Positions 8,681 to 17,701 of a stretch of DNA of 64,000 nucleotides are shown here, piece after piece; positions within the stretch are counted from its first letter, which is position 1, and every line of letters begins with the position of its first letter. The position numbers were made by a program, and so were the translations under genes. This stretch comes from Sphingosinicella sp942492965 (lineage in GTDB: Bacteria > Pseudomonadota > Alphaproteobacteria > Sphingomonadales > Sphingomonadaceae). The stretch lies in assembly GCA_942492965.1 (NCBI GenBank), contig OW818656.1, positions 248,001 to 312,000 on the forward strand, read 5' to 3'. A model generated the notes under the pieces. It was not told the origin of the DNA. It did no database searches and worked only from the letters and a program-made list of their open reading frames with translations.

Positions 8681-9190
8681 CTACCGCTGCCGCTGTGCCC
8701 TCGGGCGCCAGTTGTGGACGTCCTCGTCGATTTCTGCGCGGGTTTCCAGACTGAGAGATTTGCCGAGCGTCTTGACCCGCATACGGCCGGGGGCTTCGGC
8801 GCTGCGATCTCCGCCGGCCGTGGCGGCGAGCGCCCAGAAATAGGCGTCGCCGATGTCGCGGCTGACACCGTTTCCGTGCGCAAAGGCATCCGAGAGCGCG
8901 ATCTGCGCCGGGCCGTAGCCACGGCTGGCCGCACGGTGAAACCATCCTGCAGCGACGGCCGGGCTCACCCGAACGCCGTGCCCCTTGGCGTACATCACGC
9001 CGAGCATCGTTTCGGCAATCGCGGAGCCATGCTCGGCAAGGCGCTGAAAGCCGCGCCGCGCCGCGCGGTAGTCGCCCGCGTGATAGGCCGACATCGCACT
9101 TTCAAGCCGCGCCGACGCCCAATCGCTCGCCCCGGCGAAGGACGGCACGGCGAGTGCGAGCAGCAGTGCGATTGCAAGCGGTGTCTTCAT
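8681..9190 (-). CDS. Exported Sel1-repeat protein
   Basis: This 169-residue protein has a clear N-terminal signal peptide (MKTPLAIALLLALAVPSFAGA, cleavage near residue 21). Two or three Sel1/TPR-like repeats follow: YHAGDYRAARRGFQRLAEHGSAIAE, then LGVMYAKGHGVRVSPAVAA and ALSDAFAHGNGVSRDIGDAY. Such repeats bind other proteins, and the product should be periplasmic. Its partner is unknown. It lies 23 bases downstream of recG on the same strand and may be co-transcribed with it. Confidence 0.82.
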   Translation of the reverse strand: MKTPLAIALLLALAVPSFAGASDWASARLESAMSAYHAGDYRAARRGFQRLAEHGSAIAETMLGVMYAKGHGVRVSPAVAAGWFHRAASRGYGPAQIALSDAFAHGNGVSRDIGDAYFWALAATAGGDRSAEAPGRMRVKTLGKSLSLETRAEIDEDVHNWRPRAQRQR

Positions 9191-9213
9191 CGTTTCGCGG
9201 CTGTCGCAAACGG

Positions 9214-11277
9214 CTAGCCGGAACGCAAGAGGCCGACTGCGGCGTCGCGCCCGAAGAGGTAGAGCAGAATGCGGGCCGCCTCGCCGCGCGGGCCCGAAAG
9301 TCCGCCTTCGTGCTCGACAAGGAGGCGGGCGTCATCGCGCGCGGCCTCGACGAGTGTGCCGACCTGTTCGGGGGTCGCGATGCGGAATTCCGGGTCGCCG
9401 GACTGGCGGACACCGAGGAGCTCGCCGCCGCCGCGCAGCTTCAGGTCTTCCTCGGCGATTTCGAAGCCGTCGTTCGAGCGGCGGATGAGCGCGAGGCGGC
9501 TGCGGGCGGTTTCCGAAATGTTGGGCGCGCGGACGAGCAGGCACACCGAGCGCGCGGCGCCGCGCCCGACGCGGCCGCGAAGCTGATGGAGCTGGGCAAG
9601 GCCGAAGCGTTCGGCCTGCTCGATCACCATCAGGCTCGCCTCGGGCACGTCGACGCCGACCTCGACGACGGTTGTGGCGACGAGAAGCTGGATGCGGCCC
9701 GCCTGAAAATCCGCCATCACGGCATCCTTGTCGGGCCCCTTCATGCGACCGTGGACGAGGCCCACGATCGGCCCGAAGCGTTCCTTCAGCATGGCATGGC
9801 GCGCATCGGCGGCAGCGAGATCGGCGCCGGTTTCGCTTTCTTCGACGAGCGGGCAGACCCAGTAGGCGCGGCCGCCATCGGCGAGCAGACGGCCTACGCC
9901 CTCGACGACTTCCTCCAGCCGTTCCTGACTGATGACGCGGGTTTCGACGGGGGTACGCCCGGGGGGCATCTCGTCGAGCTTCGAAATGTCCATCTCGCCG
10001 TACTGCGTCAGCGTGAGCGTGCGCGGGATCGGCGTTGCGGTCATCACCAGCATGTGCGCCGTCTTTTCGGCCTTGTCGGCCAGCATCAGGCGCTGGGCGA
10101 CGCCGAAGCGGTGCTGCTCGTCCACGACGACGAGGCCGAGGTTGCGGTAGTCCACGGCCTCCTGAAAGATCGCGTGGGTGCCGACGAGGATGTGAATGTC
10201 GCCGGCGGCGAGGTCGGCGAGGATAGCCTTCCTCTGCGCGCCCTTTTCACGGCCTGTAAGGATTTCGGCGCGGACGCCGATGCCGTCGAGCAGTGCGGCG
10301 ATGTTCGCCATGTGCTGGCGGGCAAGGATTTCCGTGGGGGCGAGCATCGCCGCCTGCGCGCCCGCCTCCACCGCGCCGAGCATCGCGGCGAGCGCGACCA
10401 GCGTCTTGCCCGAGCCGACATCGCCCTGCAGAAGCCGCAGCATCGGCGCGGCCTGCGCGAGATCGCCGGTGATTTCGGCAATCGCGCGCTGCTGGGCACC
10501 GGTGGGGCGATACGGCAGCGCGCGGAGCATGGCGTCGATAAGGTGCCCGTCTCCCCGGAGCGGTAGCGCGCCGCGGCGGCGCGAGTCCTGCCGCATCAGG
10601 AGGAGTGCGAGCTGGTTCGCGAAGAGTTCGTCGTAGGCGAGCCGGTCGCGCACGGCGCGGTCGTTGGCATGGGCGGCGGCAAGCGCTTCGTGCCAGCGGG
10701 GCCAGCCGCGTTGCCGGATGAGCGAGGCGCCGGCCCACTCCGGAAGCGCCGGCACACGCTCCAGCGCGTGCTCGACGAGCGTGCGGAGGCGGCGATTGGT
10801 GAGGCCTTCGGTGAGGCCGTAGACGGCTTCGCGCTCGGGTATGTCGCCTACCTTTTCCGGCACGACGACATGATCGGGATGGACGATCTGGAGGTTCTGC
10901 CCGAAGCGGTCGAGGCGGCCGCTGACGACGCGGCGTTCGCCGATGGGGAGCAGCTGCCGCGCATAGCCGCCGCGATCGGTGAAGAACACGATGTCGAGCG
11001 GGTTTCCGTCCGCATCGAGTACGCGGACGCGCAGCGGCGACTTCGGCCCGCGCGTCTCGTGACCCACGACATCGACCGCGAGCGTGACGACCTTCCCTTC
11101 AAGGCCGCCGTGCACGGCATCGACGCGCAGGCGCTCGATCTCGCCGGTCGGCAGGTGAAACAAGAGATCGATGACGCGCGCTATCTCAAGCCGTTCGAGC
11201 TGCCGCTGCAAGGCCGGGCCTACGCCTTTCAGCGCCGCGATTTCCGCGAACAGGGGGTTGAGGATATCGGGCCGCAT
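9214..11277 (-). CDS. recG: ATP-dependent DNA helicase RecG
   Basis: This protein of 687 residues remodels stalled replication forks and Holliday junctions. It has an N-terminal wedge domain (LKGVGPALQRQLERLEI and an OB-fold), Walker A in LQGDVGSGKTLVAL, the RecG-specific DEQHRFG box, TATPIPRTL and the motif VI region QLRGRVGRGAARSVCLL. The ATG at 11277 gives the family N-terminus MRPDILNPLFAEI. An upstream ATG at 11343 would add 22 residues and run into the divergent sdhE promoter region. The sequence looks intact. Confidence 0.96.
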   Translation of the reverse strand: MRPDILNPLFAEIAALKGVGPALQRQLERLEIARVIDLLFHLPTGEIERLRVDAVHGGLEGKVVTLAVDVVGHETRGPKSPLRVRVLDADGNPLDIVFFTDRGGYARQLLPIGERRVVSGRLDRFGQNLQIVHPDHVVVPEKVGDIPEREAVYGLTEGLTNRRLRTLVEHALERVPALPEWAGASLIRQRGWPRWHEALAAAHANDRAVRDRLAYDELFANQLALLLMRQDSRRRGALPLRGDGHLIDAMLRALPYRPTGAQQRAIAEITGDLAQAAPMLRLLQGDVGSGKTLVALAAMLGAVEAGAQAAMLAPTEILARQHMANIAALLDGIGVRAEILTGREKGAQRKAILADLAAGDIHILVGTHAIFQEAVDYRNLGLVVVDEQHRFGVAQRLMLADKAEKTAHMLVMTATPIPRTLTLTQYGEMDISKLDEMPPGRTPVETRVISQERLEEVVEGVGRLLADGGRAYWVCPLVEESETGADLAAADARHAMLKERFGPIVGLVHGRMKGPDKDAVMADFQAGRIQLLVATTVVEVGVDVPEASLMVIEQAERFGLAQLHQLRGRVGRGAARSVCLLVRAPNISETARSRLALIRRSNDGFEIAEEDLKLRGGGELLGVRQSGDPEFRIATPEQVGTLVEAARDDARLLVEHEGGLSGPRGEAARILLYLFGRDAAVGLLRSG

Positions 11278-11363
11278 GGTATCTCGCTTCGCGAACTGAC
11301 TAACCCCATGCAGCGGGAGGCGCAAATGCGCTTTCCGTCTCATTGCTATTGGCGAAAGCGCAG

Positions 11364-11636
11364 ATGACCGATCCCCTCGACGCGCGCCGGCGGCGGCTCC
11401 ACTTCCGCGCCTGGCACCGCGGCACCAAGGAAGCCGACATCATGATCGGCAGCTTCACCGCCCGCTACCTCGCGGGCTGGGGCGAAGCCGAAATCGCGTG
11501 GATGGAAGCGTTCCTGGAAGAGGACGACGTGGAGATCATGGCGTGGGCCATCGGGACGACCGAGGCGCCGGAACGCTGGCATGGGCCGCTGCTCGACGCT
11601 TTGACGCGGCTCGATTTCATGGTGGCGCCGGAGTGA
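11364..11636 (+). CDS. sdhE: FAD assembly factor SdhE
   Basis: This 90-residue protein of the YgfY/Sdh5 family promotes covalent flavinylation of succinate dehydrogenase. The RGxxE motif (R19, G20, E23, in RGTKEADIM) is the flavin-delivery signature, followed by the usual acidic C-terminal half. The ATG at 11364 gives the family N-terminus MTDPLDARRRRLHFRAWHRG. It is divergent from recG and overlaps the mfd start by four bases (GTGA), an arrangement known from sphingomonads. Confidence 0.95.
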   Translation: MTDPLDARRRRLHFRAWHRGTKEADIMIGSFTARYLAGWGEAEIAWMEAFLEEDDVEIMAWAIGTTEAPERWHGPLLDALTRLDFMVAPE

Positions 11637-14600
11637 AGAACTACGTCGAGACGATCGCGAAGGCGGGGACGGCGCTGACGCTGGCAAGCGCGCCGGCGGG
11701 GTTCCAGCCGTGGCTGCTTGCGGACCTAGCGCGTGCCGCGTTCGCGAAAGGCGCACGCGCGGTGTTCGTCGCGCCCGACGATCTTGCTGCGCACCAGTTA
11801 CTCGACGCCGCGCACTTCTTCGCGCCAGAGGTTGAGACATTGTACGTTCCGGCGTGGGACTCGCTGCCCTACGACCGCGCCTCGCCGTCTCTGCGCGTGG
11901 CGGCGGAGCGGGTGGCGGGGCTTGCGGGGCTGATGCGGCCCGTGAGGACGCCGCAGCTTGTCGCGACGACGGTGAACGCGCTCATTCAGCGCACTTTGAT
12001 GCCAGAGCGGCTCGGAAGGCTGAGTGCGCGGATCGCGCCTGGCGAGCGCATCGACCGCGACGCGCTTGCCGAGATGCTGGTGGGACAAGGCTACGTGCGC
12101 ACCGACACGGTGATGGATGCGGGCGAATTCGCGGTGCGCGGCGGCATTCTCGACCTGTTCCCGGCGGGCGGCGAACATGCGCTTCGGCTCGACTTCTTCG
12201 GCGACGAGATCGAGACGCTGCGGCTGTTCGACCCGGCGAGCCAGATGACGAGCGGCACCAGCGCGGGCTTCGACCTGCTGCCGGTTTCCGAGGCGCTGCT
12301 TTCGGCGGACAGCATCCAGCGTTTCCGGCGCGGCTATGTCGACCGCTTCGGCGCGACCGCGACCGGCGATCCCCTGTATCAGGCGGTGAGCGACGGGCGG
12401 CGGCTCGCGGGCATGGAGAACTGGCTGCCGCTGTTCGAGGACGGGCTCGGCACGGTGTTCGACTATCTGGGCGCGGCCGACATCATCGTGCGCGACGAAG
12501 GCACCAGCCTTGCCGCCGAACAGCGCTTCGCCGCCATCGACGATTATCACGGCAACCGCGTTTCCGCGATGACGCGCGAGCCGGGCAGTTACCGCCCGCT
12601 GCCGCCAGAGGCGCTGTACCTGACCAAGGCTGAGTGGGACGGCGTGCAGACCGCGCGGCGCGTGCATCTCGCCACGCACTTCGCGCGGCCCGACGAGGAT
12701 GCCGTGCTCGATCTCGGCGTGACGGCGGCGCGGGACTTCGCGCCCGAGCGCGCGGCGCAGGCGAACATCTACGAGGCGGTCGGTACGCATGTCGCGGCGC
12801 TGCACAAGAGCGGCCACCGCGTGGTGCTGGCGAGCTACACCGAAGGTTCGCGCGACCGGCTGCACACGCTGCTCGGCGATCACGGCTTCGGGCCGCTGCA
12901 CATCGTGGAGAACTGGCAGGAGGCGCTGGGTGCCGCCAAGGGCGGCGGCGCTGCGATGGCGGTGCTGCCGATCGACCACGGCTTCACGACCGGCGACGTC
13001 GCGCTCGTTTCCGAGCAGGACATGTTCGGCGACCGGATGGTGCGGCGCGTCAAGCGGGCGCGCAAGGCCGATGCCTTCATGGACCAGATTTCCATGATGA
13101 CGCCCGGCGACCTCGTGGTTCACGCGGACCACGGTATCGGACGCTACGAGGGGCTGACCACGATCGAGGTGGGCCGGAGCCCGCACGACTGCGTCCACCT
13201 CTCCTACGCGGGCGGCGACAAGCTGTATGTGCCGGTGGAGAACATGGATGTTCTCTCGCGCTACGGATCGGACTCCGAGGGCGTGGCGCTCGACAAGCTT
13301 GGCGGCGCGAGCTGGCAGGCGCGAAAAGCCAGGATGAAGGAGCGGATTCGCGAGATTGCGAACGAACTTCTCAAAGTAGCCGCGGAGAGAGCGACTCGGC
13401 CGGGGAAGGTTTTCGAGACGGAGGCGTCTACTTTCGGGGCGTTCGTGGACCGTTTCCCTTACGCCGAGACCGACGATCAGCTGCGCGCGGTGGACGACGT
13501 GGTCGCGGACCTTGCGGCGGGCAAGCCGATGGACAGGCTGATCGTGGGCGATGTCGGCTTCGGCAAGACCGAGGTGGCGCTGCGCGCGGCGTTCGTGGGC
13601 GCGATGGCGGGGAACCAGGTCGCGGTGGTGTGTCCGACGACGCTGCTTGCGCGGCAGCACGCGCAGAACTTCCGCGAGCGTTTCGATGGGCTACCAGTGA
13701 AGATTGGGCATCTTTCGCGGCTGGTTCCGGCCGGCGAGGCCGCGCAGACGCGCGCGGGACTCGCCGATGGCAGCGTCGATATCGTTGTGGGCACTCACGC
13801 GCTTTTATCGAAGAACATCAATTTCAAGCGGCTCGGCCTTGTCATCGTGGATGAAGAACAGCGCTTCGGTGTGATCCACAAGGAACGGCTCAAACAGCTG
13901 AAATCCGACGTGCACGTGCTGACGCTGACCGCGACGCCGATCCCGCGCACGCTGCAGATGGCGATGTCGGGGCTGCGCGACATGTCGATCATCGCAACGC
14001 CGCCGGTCGACCGGCTGGCGGTGCGGACCTATGTGATGCCGTGGGACGAAGTGGTGGTGCGCGAAGCGCTGCTGCGCGAGCATTATCGCGGCGGCCAGAG
14101 CTTCTTCGTGACGCCGCGCATCGCCGATATCCCCGAGATCGAGGAGTTCCTGCGCAGCCACGTTCCCGAGGTGAAGTTCATCGTCGCGCACGGGCAGATG
14201 GGGGCGACCGAGGTCGAGGAGCGCATGTCCGCCTTCTACGACAAGCGGTATGACGTGCTCGTTTCGACGACGATCATCGAATCCGGGCTCGACATTCCGA
14301 GCGCCAATACGCTGGTGGTGCACCGCGCCGATATGTTCGGGCTCGCCCAGCTTTACCAGATCCGGGGGCGCGTGGGCCGATCGAAGACGCGCGCCTATGC
14401 GTACCTGACAACGCCCGCGAACCACATGATCACCGAGACGGCGACGAAGCGGCTGCAGGTTCTTTCGAACCTCGATACACTCGGCGCGGGCTTCCAGCTT
14501 GCCGCGCAGGATCTGGACATTCAGGGGCGCGGGCAACCTGCTCGGCGACGAGCAATCCGGGCATATCCGCGAGATCGGCTTCGAGCTGTATCAGGACATG

Positions 14601-15110
14601 CTGGAAGAGGCGATGCTGGCGGCGCGCGCCGACGCGGCGGGCCTCGACCGGCCGCGCGAGGCGTTCAGCCCGCAGATCGCGGTGGACGCGCCGATCCTCA
14701 TCCCCGAGAGCTACGTGGCCGACCTCAACCTTCGCATGGCGCTCTATCGGCGGCTCAACGACATCGACGAGGTGGCGGGCGTGGAGCCGTTCGCAGCCGA
14801 GATGATCGACCGCTTCGGCAAGTTGCCGAATGAGGTCAGCAACCTCCTGAAAGTCATTGAAATCAAACTGCACTGCAAGGCGGCAAACATCGAGAAGCTG
14901 GAAGCCGGGCCGAAGGGCGCGCTGATCGCCTTCCACGCCGGCAGCTTCCCCAAACCCGGAAAGCTGATCGAGTTCGTGCAGAAGAATGCGCAGGTGGCGA
15001 GGCTACGCCCCGACCACAAGCTCTTCATCGGTCGCGACTGGCCGAGCCCGGCAGCACGGTTGCAAGGCGGGCTCAACGTGGCGCGGGCGATGGGGAAGCT
15101 GGCGGGTTAA
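11633..15110 (+). pseudogene. mfd: Transcription-repair coupling factor Mfd, interrupted by a +1 frameshift
   Basis: Mfd removes stalled RNA polymerase from DNA lesions and recruits UvrA. Starting at a GTG that overlaps the sdhE stop, the first frame encodes the UvrB-like region, the RNA-polymerase-interacting region (HADHGIGRYEGL), Walker A (GDVGFGKTEVALRAAF), the DEEQRFG box and motif VI (QIRGRVGRSKTRAYAYL). After about residue 963 the conserved DLDIRGAGNLLG stretch is broken. Removing the A at 14523 restores it, and the family sequence continues in the next frame (SGHIREIGFELYQDM) to 15110. Corrected length is about 1158 residues, normal for Mfd. As written, translation leaves the family sequence and stops at 14833, losing the end of the translocation motif and domain D7. 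It is either a real null mutation or a sequencing error. Confidence 0.9.
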
Positions 15111-15210
15111 TGACGACTGCCGCTAGTGATATCTTGCCGCGTTTCAGACCCCATGCGATCAGTTCGCGCGAAGCCGCACCCCCCTGCGGCATTCGTGGAG
15201 GAGAGAACAG

Positions 15211-15591
15211 GTGTTCAGTCACATCATGGTCGGCGCGGACGATACAGCCGCCGCCAAAAAATTCTACGACGCGACGCTCGGTGCGCTCGGTATTCCGCCG
15301 GGCACAATGGATGACAAGGGCCGCATTTTCTACATGACGCAGACCGGCATCTTCGCCGTGACGCAGCCGATCAACGGCGCGCCCGCGAGCTGCGCCAATG
15401 GCGGGACGATCGGCTTTGCCGCAAAATCGCCCGCAGAAGCCGATGCCTGGCACGCCGCCGGCGTGGCGAGCGGCGGCACGACCTGTGAAGATCCGCCCGG
15501 CGTTCGGGAAGGCAGCTTCGGCAAACTCTATCTCGCCTATCTGCGTGACCCCGCCGGCAACAAGCTCTGCGTGATGCACCGGCTGGGCTGA
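15211..15591 (+). CDS. VOC family protein (glyoxalase/dioxygenase fold)
   Basis: This 126-residue single-domain vicinal-oxygen-chelate protein begins at a GTG preceded by GGAGAG. It shows the FSHIMVGADDTAAAKKFYD opening with the first metal-position histidine and the closing YLRDPAGNKLCVMHRLG strand. Such proteins bind metal and act on many small molecules. No specific substrate can be inferred. The gene stands alone between mfd and a bidirectional terminator. Confidence 0.88.
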   Translation: MFSHIMVGADDTAAAKKFYDATLGALGIPPGTMDDKGRIFYMTQTGIFAVTQPINGAPASCANGGTIGFAAKSPAEADAWHAAGVASGGTTCEDPPGVREGSFGKLYLAYLRDPAGNKLCVMHRLG

Positions 15592-15598
15592 CGAAAAC

Positions 15599-15623
15599 GG
15601 CGTGCCCGGCTTCCGGGCACGCC
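15599..15623. terminator. Bidirectional terminator hairpin
   Basis: A perfect 11-base stem, GGCGTGCCCGG at 15599-15609 and CCGGGCACGCC at 15613-15623, has a three-base loop between convergent genes. On the minus strand the stem is followed by GTTTTC, so it works best for the DsbA-family gene. Confidence 0.75.
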
Positions 15624-15629
15624 CCGGTA

Positions 15630-16250
15630 TCAGGCGGCGGAAAGCTCCGCCGCCTGCCTCAGCGCCTCGATCGGCTGCGCGCCGACCACGGCGACCTTGT
15701 TTGCGAAAATATGCGTGGGGACGCCGCTGACGCCCATGGAACGGGCCCGGTCCGCCTGCGCATCGATGATGTCCCTGTCGGCATCGCCGGCGAGAAGCCC
15801 TTCCAGAATGGCGCGGTCCATGCCTGCTGCAGCGCCTATATCGGCGAGGACAGCGGCATCCCCGATATCGCGGCCTTCGCTGAAATAGGCGCGGAACAGA
15901 CCTTCGGCGACGGTGTCCGCACGCCCCTGGCCGCCCGCCCAGCGCACGAGACGGTGTGCGTCGCGCGTATCGGGGATACGCTCCACGCGGCTGTAATCGA
16001 TATCGAGGCCGACGCCCTTCGCAGCTGCGGTGACACCCGCGCCGAGTTCCCGCGCACGCGCGTCGCTGCCGAACTTCTGGCGGACGAACGCCGCGCGCTC
16101 GACACCGCCTTCGGGCATGTCCGGGTGGAGCAGATAGGGGTGCCAGCGGCGTTCGATCTCCGCCTCGCCCGCGAAGGAATCGAGATGGCGCTTGCCGATC
16201 CAGCACCACGGGCAGACGAAATCCGAAACGACATCGATAGTGATCGCCAT
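15630..16250 (-). CDS. DsbA-family oxidoreductase, FrnE/2-hydroxychromene-2-carboxylate isomerase-like
   Basis: This 206-residue cytoplasmic thioredoxin-fold protein has a CPWC redox motif (C13, C16) right after the first strand and the cis-proline loop GVSGVPTHIF near residue 175. The helical insert and the ending VGAQPIEALRQA match FrnE-type DsbA proteins rather than periplasmic DsbA. It has no signal peptide. Its role in the cell is likely thiol-disulfide exchange under oxidative stress. The gene ends at a strong terminator. Confidence 0.9.
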   Translation of the reverse strand: MAITIDVVSDFVCPWCWIGKRHLDSFAGEAEIERRWHPYLLHPDMPEGGVERAAFVRQKFGSDARARELGAGVTAAAKGVGLDIDYSRVERIPDTRDAHRLVRWAGGQGRADTVAEGLFRAYFSEGRDIGDAAVLADIGAAAGMDRAILEGLLAGDADRDIIDAQADRARSMGVSGVPTHIFANKVAVVGAQPIEALRQAAELSAA

Positions 16251-16276
16251 GAAAAGCCTCCCGCACGGGAGCCGGA

Positions 16277-17635
16277 TCAGGCGGCGACTGCGACCTTCCG
16301 CGCCTTCAGCGACGCAACGAGGGCCCGCGCATCGGCATCGCCATCCCAGCAGGCGAGATTGTAGCCGATCCTGAGCGCGATGGAAGCACCGCCCGGCAGA
16401 TCGACTTTCTGGAGGCGAAGGACGTTCGCAAGGCGGCGGATCGCGACGTTCGCACTGGCATAGCGCGTATCTGGGAACTGCACGAGGATGCGGCTGCCGG
16501 AGAGGCGCGTCGCCATGTCCTCCCCGCGGATGCAGCGGCGGACCATGTCGCCGACGCGGCGCATCACGATGTCGCCCGCGAGATAGCCGTGCACGGCATT
16601 GATCTCGTCGAGGTTCTCGATTGTGAGCCCCGCCACGGCGACCGGAAGCGAGAGTTCGGCGCAGTCCTGCAACGTCGCCTGCAGATGCGCCATGCCGAAA
16701 CCGTGCCCCGCAAAGCCGGTGAGGCCATCGCGGATGACCATCTCGACATGCTGCGTGTAGCGCACGGCAAGCGCCGCGCGCAGCGCCTCAAGCCGCTTGA
16801 ACGAGGTGAGGTGCACAGAGAGCTGCTCGCTCGACAGGCAGGTGGGCGCGACATCGGTGACGCCGGCGTTGAACACCATATCGAGATCGAGCTTCCCGAC
16901 GTCCGGCGTCGCGAGCAGCACGGGGAGATTGTAAAGCGCGGGAACGCGGCGCATCCGGTCCGCGAAATCGATCGCGCTCCTGGGGTCGACCGCCGAGCAG
17001 AGCAGAACGGCATCGAGCCCACCGCGATAGAGGAGCGCGCGCGCCGCCTCCGGATCATCGCAGATCGTCGCCTCGGTGCAGGACCGGACGGCGCGATTGA
17101 ACTGTTCGGCGCAGTGGGCGCTCTGATCGAACTGCACGAGCAGGACCGACGCCCGGCGGCTTGCGATCACGGGCTCGGCGGGGGCGAGGAAAAGCCCGTC
17201 GCCGCTCGTGAAGCCGCGCGCGGTCGCCTGGCGGCGGACAAGCTCGCGGCGCATCGTGGAGAGGCGCAGCAGAATGGCGACGCGGCTCGCGACCTGTGTC
17301 GGATGCATCGGCCGGTGAATGATATCGTCGAAACCTGCGTGCTGGAGATCGCGGTGAAGCGCGGCGGTGCCATCTTCGGTGAGCGCGACGAGCATCATGC
17401 CCTCGCGCTGGGTCCACCGCTCGGCGCTGCGCGCGAAGGTGGTGACGGCGGCGATGCCGATTTCTGCGCCCGCGAGCACGATGACAAGCTGGTAGCGCCC
17501 GCTCGACGCGAGCGGGATCGCTTCCACCCACGAGGCGGCCTGCACCTGGGTGAACTTGTCGGCCGCGATCTTCGCGACGCCCGCTTTCGCGTGCGCTTCA
17601 TCCTTGCCGACAACGAGTACGCGATTGGCCTGCAC
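16277..17635 (-). CDS. PopA/PleD-like protein: degenerate receiver domains plus degenerate GGDEF with intact c-di-GMP I-site
   Basis: This 452-residue protein is laid out like PleD and PopA of Caulobacter: receiver-like domain 1 (about 1-130), receiver-like domain 2 (about 160-290) and a C-terminal GGDEF domain (about 300-450). The phospho-acceptor aspartates are missing in both receivers (LVIVLAG and VLLCSAV where a D is expected). The GGDEF motif is replaced by SGSRI. Exactly five residues before it RGED fits the RxxD inhibitory site that binds c-di-GMP. It is therefore predicted to sense c-di-GMP rather than make it, as PopA does in CtrA degradation. Its neighbour encodes a probable phosphodiesterase. 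Confidence 0.82.
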   Translation of the reverse strand: MQANRVLVVGKDEAHAKAGVAKIAADKFTQVQAASWVEAIPLASSGRYQLVIVLAGAEIGIAAVTTFARSAERWTQREGMMLVALTEDGTAALHRDLQHAGFDDIIHRPMHPTQVASRVAILLRLSTMRRELVRRQATARGFTSGDGLFLAPAEPVIASRRASVLLVQFDQSAHCAEQFNRAVRSCTEATICDDPEAARALLYRGGLDAVLLCSAVDPRSAIDFADRMRRVPALYNLPVLLATPDVGKLDLDMVFNAGVTDVAPTCLSSEQLSVHLTSFKRLEALRAALAVRYTQHVEMVIRDGLTGFAGHGFGMAHLQATLQDCAELSLPVAVAGLTIENLDEINAVHGYLAGDIVMRRVGDMVRRCIRGEDMATRLSGSRILVQFPDTRYASANVAIRRLANVLRLQKVDLPGGASIALRIGYNLACWDGDADARALVASLKARKVAVAA

Positions 17636-17701
17636 GAACCAGCCTGCCCCCTGTTAGAGCGTTAACACAGAGCTTTCTAAGGGACGGCAGTTAAGGATTG
17701 G

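Noticed and set aside
8131..8934. Long minus-strand frames over the GFA and Sel1 genes
   Set aside because: Arginine- and proline-rich sequences; the shorter GFA and Sel1 frames have proper motifs and starts.
11798..13660. 620-codon open frame antisense to mfd
   Set aside because: It is a mirror of the GC-rich mfd coding frame, rich in His, Arg and Val, with no family motif.
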